From Spisula solida (taxonomy: Eukaryota; Mollusca; Bivalvia; Venerida; Mactridae), in contig OX365955.1 of the NCBI GenBank assembly GCA_947247005.1, positions 22,239,322 through 22,303,321 of the forward strand: a stretch of DNA of 64,000 bases, given 5' to 3'. The notes under the pieces were generated by a model. That model had not been told where the DNA came from, searched no databases, and saw only the letters and a list, made by a program, of their open reading frames with translations. How positions within the stretch are numbered: the first letter of the stretch is position 1; every line of letters starts with the position of its first letter. This document shows, in pieces, positions 10,229 through 21,065 of the stretch. A program made the position numbers and the translations under genes.

Positions 10229-13200
10229 CTGAAAATAAACAACATAAATAGAGGGTTTAACAGACTATACCAAACACTTAAACAATTTATTAAACTCAGT
10301 AAATAATAATATATAGTAATATATACATTTACCGAATTTACGGTATCTTTAATAAATAAACATTGTTCTATATATAAACAGTGACAAATCTATTTTTAAA
10401 TCAATAACATCACGTGACAAAAAACACCTTTTTTAAGTACTTCGATACACTAAACTTACCTATTTTTTATCCCTGATGAAGACCATGTGTATTAGTCGAA
10501 ACTAGTTGGAATAAATGAATTGAAAAAATACCCGTTGTTTTGTGTGTCGTGTGTTCCACTATACTCCTTTATTATTGTATCAGTAAATAATATTAAGAAC
10601 GTATGAAAACAGGTTTCCCTTAAATCAGACATACATGTTGAATTATGTGCTTCAAAGTATGTGTGGTCACCAACGGGTATCATGTATATACCCAGACTGG
10701 TGCCTGGCAACAACAGAACAGAACAGAACAGAACTTTATTTACTCAAGTTGACATGGATACAACATATGAGTATACGGTACAATGTGATTTAAACAATTT
10801 GAAGCATGACATGGTGTGAACTGATAGGATTGGGGACCTAAATATGCTCAGAAAGAAGCCAAAATGACACACCTTTAAAATAAGGATGTCACCATAAGAA
10901 TTCTTATTTTTTTATTTTAATATATTGAATACATTGATGTAATATTGAATGAAATCAATGACCAGAATAATACTATTTGTTGCCTGCAGGATGAGTGTTG
11001 TTAAGGAAATCTTTATACCTGTTTAGTTTCTCTATTCCAGTGACTCCAAATTTTCTTTGAGTCTTTATCAACTTCTCTACTAGGCACCTACAAAACAAAT
11101 ATAGACATACAGTCAAATACGTGTAGTCAACAATTAAGCTGTGGAAACATTGTTAAGCATATGAGCCGTTCTCCAGGAAAACCGGGCTTAGTGACAAAAT
11201 TATGAAAATCATGATAATATAGCATTAGAAAGACAACACAACACGCCTTTGAACAGTTTCTGAAAATTTGAGCAAAATATAACATCAAATTACAAAGTTA
11301 CAGACTTTTAAAACTAACCACTCTCGCCTACTTTGTTAGTGATATCGCAAACTTAATTCAAACGTTATTTGACGTTACGTTAACAAGGAGTTCATAAATC
11401 CAGTATTTGATAAGTTATTGACGCAAATTTTTCAAAATTTTATCACACTTTAGAATAACAGTAAACTCTCATTATCTCGAATTTCACGGGACCGTGGAAA
11501 TTACTTCCACATATTAACAAAAATTCGAGATTGAATTTTTGGTATCGAAGTTGCAAGTTTTTTAATTTCTGTCATTTTGCACCGCCATATTGTTACGGTT
11601 GTAAGAACGACATATTCGTGAGAATTGCTTGTTTAGATATTTATGTACATGTATCCCTCCTCGATAAAATGCATTTTATTCATTTTTGTTTGTGTACGTT
11701 GTGTTGTTTGCATTAAAATATGATGATATGTACTAATATTTTGATCATTCATATTGAAATGAGATCGAATGCCGGTTGTTCAGAATATTTATACAGTTTA
11801 AAGCAATCACTCATTTTGACATGTTTTAACATCTTGCGTTCTTTAATTATTATTTTTATAAACAATTGTTCGAGACGATATGTTTATTGATGTTTGGACG
11901 TAACTCGAATCTTTATGACATGTTTGCGCAAATTGTTTTAAACAAATTTTTGTTGAACAATAGAAGGCGCGAAAATTACAGGTAAATCGAAGATTTCAGA
12001 CTGCTAGGTGTGAAAAACTTTCAACGCTAGACGAATACGATCAGACTTCGACCCGACTTCGAGATGAACAATAGATTTAAAGTGCAAATTAGTTAATCGG
12101 GACGAAAAAATAATTCGAAATAACGAAATATTCGAGCCGAATTCGAGAGAAACTTCAAGATAGATCTTGTGATTTTATATAGACAAAGAAGGAGAAAAAT
12201 CGGGAGTTGAAAAAAACTTCCGAACGGAAAGTTCGATATAAGCGAGTTTGAGATAACGAGAGTTGACTGTATATTCCTTTTTTAATAAAACATATCTAAA
12301 TCGTGAATTTTAGCTTTTAAATAAATGTAGCTACTGTTTTTTACCACTAACCCCTCGTTTTCTCAATTTGGATACCCTTCAAAGATTGGTCACCATAGCA
12401 ACGACAGAAGATATTTTAACATGATTCATGAGAAAAAATAATTCTAAGACATAGTTCTATAGTATCCAAGAACTTAAACTTAAATAAAAAAGCATGACTT
12501 TTTTTCTCATTTAGGAGGGTTTTCTTATTCTTATTACATAAATACTAATACAATGTCACTAAGCCTGGTTTCCTGGAGAAAGGCTTATATCTATACCGAA
12601 CAGAAACCAATGCCAAACACTAGGGCTGCGTATCGGTTAGAATGATCGATACGATATTTGTATCGATACAAAATGATCGATATTCGATACATCGTATGAT
12701 ATTTTCTTTAAGCAATAAAACGTCTAAATAGAAAGGTATTAGCTTGCAATATCTATTTAACTTGCAGAACACAATTAAAACAAGACATGTAACACAATGG
12801 TTTGTGGTTTACTCTGTTTACACATGTTTTATATTATTTGGTATCAATTGCTTAGACATGAGCGGTTAATTTCACAGCAGTTTTTGTTTGAATATTATGA
12901 CGAAACACTGAGTCAGTGGACATCGCAAAAAACTCGACTTGAATGGGGATATTATTGGTTTACTTTTCATGTGTATTGGTTGTTGACTGATTATTTCATC
13001 GATACGGAAACGTTCGATTCGATGTATCAATCGAACGCAAAATACCGGTATTCGAATTATATCGTAAACCGGTACGCAGCCCTACCAAATACCACTTGAC
13101 TGACAGCTGAAGACTGTAATTTAAAATACTAATATACCGTAAACCAACCAATTACTGTATTCCTAGAAATGGTTTCGCGCATTTTAAGTTAGCGACTTTC

Positions 13201-16200
13201 GCGGGAGGTATCATTTCGAGAAGTTTAATAGCCGCGAATATGTTACCTCCAACAAATCCGCGAAAGTTTCTAGCTTCTTCATACTAAACATGCTAAAATC
13301 GCAAAATTATTCGACGAAGGATAATTGTACTTGCGCATCCATGACATTGAATCTTCTGTCAATAAATCCATCTTTATAAAATCTAAGAACAATTAATTTA
13401 TTGCGTTAATTTCTCAATATAAACATCAATTTCAATCCTCTGAAAATGGTGCATATTTTAGCTTGTGTAAACACAAACGCTGTTATGACGTAGCGTGTAA
13501 TGTGCTCAATGTAAACAAGCACTGGGGTACATGGGTGGGGTGTTAACATTCAGTTGATTATACTTCTACTAAGGTTTGTTTTTGTCACGATTAAAGTCAA
13601 TGTATTCCTGTACAGGTATTTACAATAATCACTTCACATTTATTTGTTTAACATATGTTTGGTGGTTAATTTATAATTGTAACTTATACCGGTTTATGTT
13701 GATAACACCTAATGAAAACACTATGAAATCCTTTGTTATAAAGAGATTAATTGATCATCGTAATTGTTATCATGTCCTCTAAGGTCACATTCAATTGAAT
13801 TTGATTTGTGTATACACGGATGGTGATGACAAACAGTCCTATTGAAATTGCATTATGTGTCAAACATGCCTTTATGCCGTAGCGACTTAAGTACGCGGAA
13901 TTTGCAGGCGGTATGATTCCGTGAATTGTAGCCGCGAATATGCCGACTGTATGAACAACGCGAAATATTGTATCCGCGAAAGTATCTAGGAATACAGTAT
14001 TTTGCACAATTTAAGTTCACGAGTGATATGGATCCGCTAAATTAAATACCCACAGGGGCAAATTAAGTACCTTTTGTATTATCAGATTTTCGTTAACACA
14101 CAGTTTTCACAAATGAGGATAACACTGATACAGTATACCACTAGCATATTTGCAATACTTGCTGCATATAAAATACATATACAGTGCCCACCAAAAATAA
14201 GTATACAGTAAATAATTGTTGCTAAATTGAACTTGGTTAAATTATTGAATATCATTTTATCAGACAGTCAAAATTGTACTTGTTTCTGAAACTACAGTTA
14301 CTAAATGAGTAAAAACAGAGATAGAAATAAAGATGAATATGTTTTGAATTTAAATACCCATGTGATCTAAAATGCTAAATTTTCCATCTTTTTGTGACTA
14401 AGTTACCATTCAATCGGGACAAAGAAACTTTATATTTTGCACCTAGGGTACCAATTAATTTATGGTTTTTACATATAATAAACAAATATATTCCTTTTTC
14501 TTCAAAAAAAGTGTTGTTTCACTGTTTTACAAATAATGTTATTACAGACAAGTAAATGGGGAAATAACATCTGTATACTTATTTCTGGTGGGCACTGTAT
14601 ATATGTATACAGAACACTACAATAGACATACTTTAATTATCAAGAAACTATTATGGTAAGTTGGTAACAGCAATTGTTTGCATAATCTTAAATTCAACAA
14701 TTAAGGATCACTTTAGAATTTGCATGAGACAATGGGCAGGTGTACAAATACTGTGATAATAAAATGTCAGGTTATCACAAATGTTTGCTCAACAATAGAT
14801 GTTTATAAAACATGTATGCTCCGATGGCAGCCCAATAGTCAACAATGGTAAAGGTAACAAAGACCATGACCTTTGACCTACTGACCTCAAAATCAATAGG
14901 GTCATCTGCTGTTGATGCCCAACCTCCATGTAAAGTTCAAGGATCCTTGGGCAAAGAGTTTTTGAACATAAACTATTTGGTTTATCAGACCTACAGACAG
15001 ACCAACATGAGCAAAGCAATATACCCCAGGGCTCTCACTACACTTTTGGGACTGGGGCCAAGGGCCCTCAGGTAGGGGAATTTTGCGTCGTTTTGAAAAT
15101 AGGGGAATTTTGTCTTTATAAATATCAATACTATTATAAAAGTAATACATATTAAATGAACAAAATGCCAATTTCAAGCTATAACAACAGGTACAGCAAT
15201 GGCTGAACAGCATTTACAAAGGCTCTTCATTGATTTTCCACAAAAAAGGTCAAATGAGAGCCCTGTACCCACTCATCAAAGATGGGGGGGGGATCAAAAT
15301 CTATCAGCTTACCTTAAATGCTATTGTCTCGTATGGTTCTGCAGCAAACAATAGATACTGCCATCTTCTATCTGGGGGTTCTACTTTCTGTTCATAAGCT
15401 GCCATAAATCTGTGACGGGGAATTATACCCTCTACAATCTCAGGGTAATCAATCTGTGAATACAGTCAAAAGGATAACAACATGTATCGTAAGACTAGCT
15501 TAAAATCAGGCAACTTGTTTATACAATACGATACAGTATAACCTGGTTTATCCGGCATCCCATCAGATTAAGTGCAAAAACATTTGCTGATGATATATAT
15601 ATACATCTATAATGCCGGTTGACAAACAATGCCTGATAATGGATAAAGCAGGTTCCGTTAAAGTAAGGGTCCATCTAATAGAAATACAGTGGAGTTCTGC
15701 CAGACCGACAAACCATGCCGGTTAAGACAGGTTGCCGGTAAAAACAGGTACCGGATAAACCAGGATAAACAGTAGTAAGAGAAACCTAAGATCAGGTAGC
15801 TTTTTTATACAATAGGATAAGTTTGATTTTAAGTCAGCAAGATTTATAAAGTAGAAATAACAGAAGCTCTGAAGAGCGTTTGAACTGACTATACCAGAGA
15901 AACCAGTGCCCCCACTTTACTTTACCAAGGGGAACAACTCTTTTCCGCTTTGTTTATGTTGAGTTTGACCCATTTTCATTAGATTTTGTGAAAACATTAT
16001 CAATCAACACTTAACTTGCTCCCACAGAACTTTCAAACCTGGAATCGAATCTAGTAATTCAGATCAAAATGTCAAAGGGTGGCTGAACGGCTGAATGGCT
16101 GAAAGCGGTTCTCAAAACTGGTAAATTAACTAAAAAGAAGTTTGTTTAAAATATGAATTACCTGAAAGAGCAAACTCTGTTGCTGTGACTCTGGATCTCT

Positions 16201-18999
16201 CTGTTTTGTAACTAAACATATAGATAACAACAAATGAGATAAATGACAAAACAAAATCCACAATGCATCTTACATGTTCACAAAACAACACTTGACAGAG
16301 AAACTTTCTCTACACACGGTAATGAATGTGTATGTCATATGTACAGTGATGTGAGTGTACCTAATTTACCCACAATTGAATAAGAATGGCCTATTTGATG
16401 TCTATGAAGTGCTCCAGTCTGTGACGTTGAACTTTTAATAATTATTCAAAGCATTGGCATAACACACATTCTCTTACAAACTTTTTTAGCCTAGGTCCCA
16501 TTGAGCATTTTTGCCTCGGCGATGTACTCCCGATTGAAACTAGAACTGCCACAGAGTGACTAATGATACCCCGACGTACCGCTTTGTCACAGACGTATGA
16601 CAAACCACATCCACAAAAACTGTCACATGGTGGACAACAATTGTACAATTCTTTTTAAATTCAACAATATAAAAGATATTATGATGAAGTTATGGTCCAG
16701 ACAACATAAATTATGATCATTTCTGACCTTTGAGCTCTTAAGTGTGGCATTGACCTTTGAGATATTGAAATAATTGTTTCGCATGACACATCGTTTGATA
16801 GAGGTGAACAATTGTACCAGGTTATCTTAAAATCCCACAATAAATGACATAGTGACAGCCAGGACAAGCTAAATTAAGGCCATAGTTGACCTTTGAACTC
16901 TTGTGTGACCGTGACCTTTGAGATATTGACATAATTATTCCGCATGGCACATTGACTGCTAGAATTGAACATTTGTGCCAAATTATTTTCAAATCCCATA
17001 ATTAATTAGTTATGGGCTGGACAAGCTCATTTATGGCTATTTTTTACCTTTGAACTCCAAGTGTGACCTTGACCTTTGAGATATTGAGTAATTGTTAAGC
17101 ATGACATATCGTTTGGTAGTAGTGAACATTTGTAGCACATTATTTTCAAATCCAACAATAAATGACTAAGTTATGCTCCGGACAAGCTCACTTATGCCCA
17201 TTTTTGACCTTTGAACTCCAAGTGTGACCTTGAACTTTGAGATATTGACGTAATTGTTTCGCATGACACACCGTCGGGTAGTAGTGAGCATTTGTGCTTA
17301 ATTATTCTCAAATCCCACAATAAATGAGTTAGTTATGCACCGGACAAGCTCAATTTTGGCCGTTTTTGACCTTTGAACTGCTAGTGTGACCTTGACCTTT
17401 GAGATATTGACCTAATTGTTTCTCATGACACACCGTCTTTATGAAAGCGAACAAATGTACCAAGTTATTCAAAAATCCTTCAATGCATACAGAAGATACA
17501 GCCCAGACAAACTTTGGGACAGACGGACCGACCGACGGACAGACTGACCGACAAAGTGACTCCTATATAGCCCCCCCCCCTACTTTAGTAGTGGGGCAAT
17601 AATTAATGGGCTATCAGGACATCAGGAACAGGTTTCCTCATGGTCCAGGGGAAACTTCGGGTAAGTCGTGAGACTGCGTGTGATATTGGAAGGAATTGTA
17701 ATGAATCGGGAGGTATCGGAAGAATGTGGAATTCCTCAGTGGGACCTTTAAGGCTTTACTCACTACTTGTATCAAACATTTCTTTATAATATGCCTTTCT
17801 TCAGTTGAAAGTAATGGCCTTTTTTGCATTAATATGTGTAGAAATAATTCTAGATTTATTTTCATACATACCTTTGTAACCAGGACGACCAATTTTAACA
17901 AATTTTTTGATATCTACTCTTGGTTTCTCTGGAGCAGGTTGTGCTGGGGCATCTTTTGCTTCCTTAGCCGCTCGACGAGCTCTGCAGGGTAATCAATGCA
18001 GTGTAAGATAAATCTACTTATTCATATGACATTGGTTACAAAACCACGATTTTACAACTGAAATGATATTACTCATTCTTAATGGCTCAGACTCTAGCTT
18101 ATCAAAAAATCCAATACCGGTATGTAACTCAGTCTGAGATTACGAAGGTTAAGGTTTAACCTCAACAAAGGCAAGTTTGACACTATAAACTTGGAATTCC
18201 CTGTACCTCCTTGTGCGAGGTACAATGAAGCTGTTAAGCTGAAAGATACATTTATAGGTCAATATTCAAATATTTTCAATAAATATATGCAAGGGAAGTA
18301 AGTACTGCTTAACTTCTTGCAAACATTTTACACACTTAATTCCCTTTAAAGCTTACACAGAGGAACAAAACCTTCATAACTTACAAGTTAGCTTGATGTT
18401 TCTTTCCCTGTGTATGAGCCAGATAACTCCCTTCATTATTGTGTAGTGTTAGACAAAGTTTGCATTCATACGAACCAAGATGATTCTTCATAAAATAAGG
18501 ATCCTGATAAAAAAGAAAGATTAAATATGAAACTATGGAATACAATAAGACCGAAACTTTTTTAAGTTAATGTAATAAGTTAATGCTATGAAATAAGAGC
18601 ACTTTAAAAAGCATACATCCTTTTTAAAATATGACATTGGTCTGCTAAATAAATGCCAAAGAAACCCCCCAAATTTTCTTTTATGTCAATAATGATATAA
18701 AGCACAGTCACTATAATAATTTGTATATTGACTGAAAAAATAGAGTCAGTCTCAACTGTCAACATTCAAATGAGAAATGCCAAAGACCACTCAAAACTCA
18801 ACTTCATTTCAAAATCCTGTTATAAATATACAAATAAATCCCGATTTTTTTGGCTATCAACTTTGCTACCAACCTTATTTAGATCGATAGTTTCCAAAGC
18901 AAGCTGCCTTAGTCTTTCTCTTCGGTCTCTGTTTGTTTCCGAGGCTGATGCAACTCCTCCGGACCCAGTCTTTCCTCCAGCCCTGTTCTGGAAATCCAT
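9827..18999 (-). CDS. SF3A2: Splicing factor 3A subunit 2 (SF3a66), seven coding exons
   Basis: Coding exons, in order on the minus strand: 18999-18874, 18503-18385, 17981-17872, 16211-16162, 15453-15313, 11087-11019, 10228-9827. They join in frame with GT-AG introns to give 338 residues. SF3A2 is a subunit of the SF3a complex of the U2 snRNP and acts in the nucleus at branch-site recognition. The N-terminus (MDFQNRAGGKTGSGG) is nearly identical to the animal family. A U1/matrin-type C2H2 finger has C56, C59, H72 and H78 and is followed by GKKH. The conserved blocks KKFVKIGRPGYKVTKQRD, PDRRWQYLL and HWNRETKQFFLQF are all present. The last exon is a proline-rich tail of about 110 residues, much shorter than the human tail, which is expanded by repeats. 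The start is the only in-frame ATG giving the conserved N-terminus. Introns total about 8 kb and carry many transposons. It lies head to head with the F-box/LRR gene. Confidence 0.97.
10473..10510 (+). ncRNA. Hammerhead-ribozyme-like core
   Basis: CTGATGA at 10473-10479, a GAC/GTC stem at 10481-10483 and 10495-10497 closing an 11-nt loop, then GAAAC at 10498-10502 and a possible GTT cleavage triplet at 10505-10507. UCC (10470-10472) can pair with GGA (10508-10510) as a start of stem I. One extra A (10480) precedes stem II and stem III would be a single pair. Such minimal motifs occur in Penelope-like elements; activity is uncertain. Confidence 0.3.
10709..10860 (-). mobile_element. LINE 3'-tail fragment
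   Basis: On the minus strand the sequence runs to AAATAAAGTTCTGTTCTGTT with further CTGTT units, a short-repeat tail typical of L2/CR1-like LINEs. No coding part remains. Confidence 0.45.
11019..11087 (-). CDS. SF3A2: SF3A2 coding exon 6 (69 nt)
   Basis: 23 codons, VPSREVDKDSKKIWSHWNRE then TKQ, matching the family. It is separated from exon 5 by a 4.2-kb intron filled with DNA transposons. Confidence 0.94.
11459..12269. mobile_element. Pogo/Tigger-like non-autonomous element (811 bp)
   Basis: Ends CAGTAAACTCTCATTATCTC and GAGATAACGAGAGTTGACTG. The right flank is TA; the left flank is degraded. The CAGT start with pyrimidine-rich CTC resembles Tigger/pogo ends. In SF3A2 intron 5. Confidence 0.7.
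12621..13084. mobile_element. hAT-type MITE in SF3A2 intron 5
   Basis: Inverted ends TAGGGCTGCGTATCGGTT and AACCGGTACGCAGCCCTA. Flanked by CCAAACAC (12613-12620) and CCAAATAC (13085-13092), an 8-bp target duplication with one mismatch, diagnostic of hAT. The interior is rich in ATCGAT-type sequence. The open frame inside is chance. Confidence 0.85.
13155..13997. mobile_element. 843-bp TIR element, copy 1
   Basis: Ends CTGTATTCCTAGA and TCTAGGAATACAG, with TA on both sides. About 120 bp at each end are imperfectly inverted and rich in CGCGAA motifs. Near-identical to the copy at 47155 in the opposite orientation. No transposase frame, so non-autonomous. Confidence 0.85.
14182..14597. mobile_element. 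Tc1/mariner-like MITE, copy 1 (416 bp)
   Basis: Ends CAGTGCCCACCAAAAATAAG and CTTATTTCTGGTGGGCACTG, flanked by TA. Located in SF3A2 intron 5. The partner copy is at 38759. Confidence 0.85.
14815..15300 (-). repeat. GTCC-type repeat fragment, host of a CAGGG MITE
   Basis: Contains CATGACCTTTGACCTACTGA and CAGACAGACCAACATGAGCA; resumes after the MITE with TACCCACTCATCAAAGATGG. The GGGGGG end resembles the family F terminus. Confidence 0.55.
15027..15265. mobile_element. CAGGG/CCCTG MITE with 5-bp target duplication
   Basis: Ends CAGGGCTCTCACTACACTTT and an inverted AAATGAGAGCCCTG. Flanked by TACCC on both sides. It is inserted into an older repeat (14815-15300) whose two halves read through when the insert is removed. 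Confidence 0.75.
15313..15453 (-). CDS. SF3A2: SF3A2 coding exon 5
   Basis: 47 codons in phase 0, encoding IDYPEIVEGIIPRHRF through PDRRWQYLLFAAEPYET, the most conserved block of the family. Acceptor ATTCACAG, donor GTAAGC. Confidence 0.95.
15534..15772. mobile_element. Pogo/Tigger-like MITE (239 bp)
   Basis: Ends CAGTATAACCTGGTTTATCC and GGATAAACCAGGATAAACAG, with TA flanks. It lies in SF3A2 intron 4, 80 bp from exon 5. Confidence 0.75.
16162..16211 (-). CDS. SF3A2: SF3A2 coding exon 4 (50 nt)
   Basis: A short exon too small for ORF detection, found by phase and conservation. It encodes (V)TKQRDPESQQQSLLFQ between acceptor ATGTTTAG and donor GTAATT and restores phase 0. Confidence 0.93.
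16620..17603 (-). repeat. Family F repeat, about six units of 142 bp
   Basis: On the minus strand it begins TTATTGCCCCACTACTAAAG and GTCGGTCGGTCCGTCTGTCC. Units carry GTGACCTTGACCTTTGAGAT (plus-strand text). Lies in SF3A2 intron 3. Confidence 0.75.
17872..17981 (-). CDS. SF3A2: SF3A2 coding exon 3
   Basis: Encodes LARRAAKEAKDAPAQPAPEK and then the conserved KKFVKIGRPGYK block. Acceptor CCCTGCAG, donor GTATGT, 110 nt. Confidence 0.94.
18385..18503 (-). CDS. SF3A2: SF3A2 coding exon 2, zinc finger
   Basis: Encodes DPYFMKNHLGSYECKLC and the rest of the U1-type C2H2 finger (C56, C59, H72, H78). The acceptor is TTATCAG and the donor GTAAGT. Length is 119 nt, leaving phase 2. Confidence 0.95.
18874..18999 (-). 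CDS. SF3A2: SF3A2 coding exon 1 (residues 1-42)
   Basis: Begins at the ATG (18999-18997) and encodes the basic Gly/Arg-rich start with NRDRRERLRQLALETID. It ends in phase 0 at AATAAG before a GTTGGT donor. Confidence 0.95.
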
Positions 19000-19439
19000 G
19001 TTGGCGGTCGAACAAGCTTCACAAAAGAGTCACTTAAAGCAAATCAACTGTAGTTATAATCCTTATCACAAGAGAGCAGTAGTCAATTATGAATTTAATG
19101 ATCTATATATACAAAATGTAGATCTATCAAATTCAAAGGGATTTATCCCTAAAAAAATATCACATATAATTAGTTATGGTGACTGCATCCATTTTACCTT
19201 ATTTTTTAACAGAAACTTCAGGTGCATATGAAATACCTTGGTTGCTATACATAAGACTTTCACCTCCAACTTCTGGTACTGCTGAATTGTTACAGAAAAA
19301 GTAAAGAGCCAATTGTGATACTGTTTTTTTTTAAATATCCACCTAATCATATATAAATTTATCATGACAAAAAATGTGTTGCCTAAACCGGTTCATCTCT
19401 AGTTAGGTGGGAAACACTTTAAAGCGTTTCTGCAATTTC

Positions 19440-19525
19440 CAGTGCCCAAGCCGAGATTCAAACCAGGGACCTCCATATTGGTTGTCGAGAGCACTAACCA
19501 CTCAACCACCATTCCACCCACTATC
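19440..19525 (-). repeat. tRNA-like SINE relic in the intergenic promoter region
   Basis: Minus strand: GGTTGAGTGGTTAGTGC (A-box region) and GGTTTGAATCTCGG (B-box). It lacks a foldable acceptor stem, so it is a SINE, not a tRNA gene. Confidence 0.5.
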
Positions 19526-19891
19526 ATCATCTATCAAGACTGAACAATTTGTGATCTGTTTTAATGGCTGGCCTGCCATGTTTTTTTCCACTACAATTAC
19601 TTATGTCACAGTAGCAACAATACTGGGTAGCATATCATCAAAGTTGGCCCCATCACCCAACCATATCTACGGCCCAAGACTGATATGATTGGCTGCGGGG
19701 AACAGTGTTTAGCGCTGATTGGCTGCAGAGGATTTGAAAGATGAGGGATCGGCCGAAGAAGCAGGATCTGCCATTGAACAGATGTTGTGTTGTGTGTAAA
19801 TGAAATATGTTATACTTGGTGGAGCCCAGAAGATTCAAATAAAGAGTGCCTTAGCCTACCACTTTTGTGGCTGTGTTAGACTGTTAGATCC

Positions 19892-20601
19892 ATGGGTGAA
19901 AGTTGAGAAATATGAAAATACTGAAAAATAAGCTGGGGGCCAGGGGGCCGCAGGACCCCCGGTGGGTCCAGGGCAAAGCCTTGGCAAGGGGTTCAGGGGG
20001 CCGGAGGCTTGTAACACACACATACAATGCTGTGTGAACTTAAAGTCCAATTTATATTGTCAAGAGGCTTTTATGGAACGTATTTGCAGCAACAAAATAT
20101 TACAATTTCCCGAGTTTTAGACGGAAAGAACGGCGCTGGACTTCTTTTTAATTCAACCATCCAAAGCTTTGTCACGCTCGTATCCGATTCGCCAATGTTT
20201 TTCAATCGTTTCCTGATCGTCAATTGTGCCTGACATACTTTTCTCACGCGCTTAATTGCGTTTGAAAAATATGAAATTCCACTTTCGATTTGATGACAAA
20301 TGTCGTACAAACTGGTACTGAATACCCGAATAGCGGAAAGATCGAGTGCCGTGATTAGTTCAAAGAATTAACAGGATACTTGTAGAGGTAACTTCATCGG
20401 CCAATCAGAACGGTCGTTTCATTTGTGCACTGGAAAACCAATACGGTCTAAAACAATTACGAATACCGCAGTCGCGCTAGCAAAAGTCGGCATACCCCCC
20501 CCCCTCAATTTTTTACGACAGATTTACGCGATTTGGAAAAACGGTCTTGGGTCATGTCTTAAATACGGAAATCCATCATAAAACGGAAAACTTTCACCCA
20601 T
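19892..20601. mobile_element. 710-bp terminal-inverted-repeat element upstream of both head-to-head genes
   Basis: Ends ATGGGTGAAAGTT and AACTTTCACCCAT are perfect inverted repeats. Flanks TTAGATCC (19884-19891) and GTAGATCC (20602-20609) form an 8-bp target duplication with one mismatch. Eight-base duplications fit hAT or P superfamilies. It contains a GC-rich block near 19930-20010 and no coding potential. Confidence 0.75.
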
Positions 20602-21040
20602 GTAGATCCCTAGTTGATTGGTTGAATTGTAATAATGGACCAATGGATTTGAAAACATGTCAATCGCATGTGGTAAAATTATGAAACGCGAGATAACGTG
20701 TATCATTAAAAGGTGATGTTCAGTTTCTTCATTGAATATCGTTAGACGGTGGACTAAATTTAGCATAACTGGTCGCGAAAACATATGACAATATTGATTT
20801 TTATCATTTTCAAAAATTGCATGTTTTATATAACACAATATGATAGATACATATTCCATATCATGTACTTACAATTAAAACAACTTCAAGAAAGCAGTGA
20901 GGTCAATATTCACATGTTTTTCTTTTAAAAACATCGACGTACAACCAACGCTTGGTCTTCTTGGTGATATTGTTTTTGAATCGGTCAAAATATTAAGGAG
21001 AATACTTCGACTTGTGAAAAGCCAACTTAAATGACTTCAC

Positions 21041-21065
21041 ATGGAAGATAATGATAATTCAATAG
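21041..21065 (+). CDS. F-box/LRR gene exon 1 (candidate start exon, 25 nt)
   Basis: ATG followed by EDNDNSI, then an AG|GTAAAA donor. It joins in frame to exon 2 (giving IEKSTMESES). An in-frame TGA at 21032-21034 closes the frame just upstream, which supports this as the true start. The fallback is the ATG at 23054. Confidence 0.6.

Larger units (their letters stand above)
19000..21040. promoter_or_regulatory. Shared upstream region of SF3A2 (-) and the F-box/LRR gene (+)
   Basis: About 2.0 kb between the two start codons. It holds a SINE relic and the 710-bp TIR element. Unique sequence remains next to each gene (19000-19380 and 20610-21040). I see no convincing TATA box or initiator. Confidence 0.4.

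Noticed and set aside
12797..13099. 100-residue frame in SF3A2 intron 5
   Set aside because: Lies across a hAT-type MITE and its flank, without homology.
18728..19231. 167-residue plus-strand frame
   Set aside because: Antisense to SF3A2 exon 1 and its 5' flank; no supporting domain.
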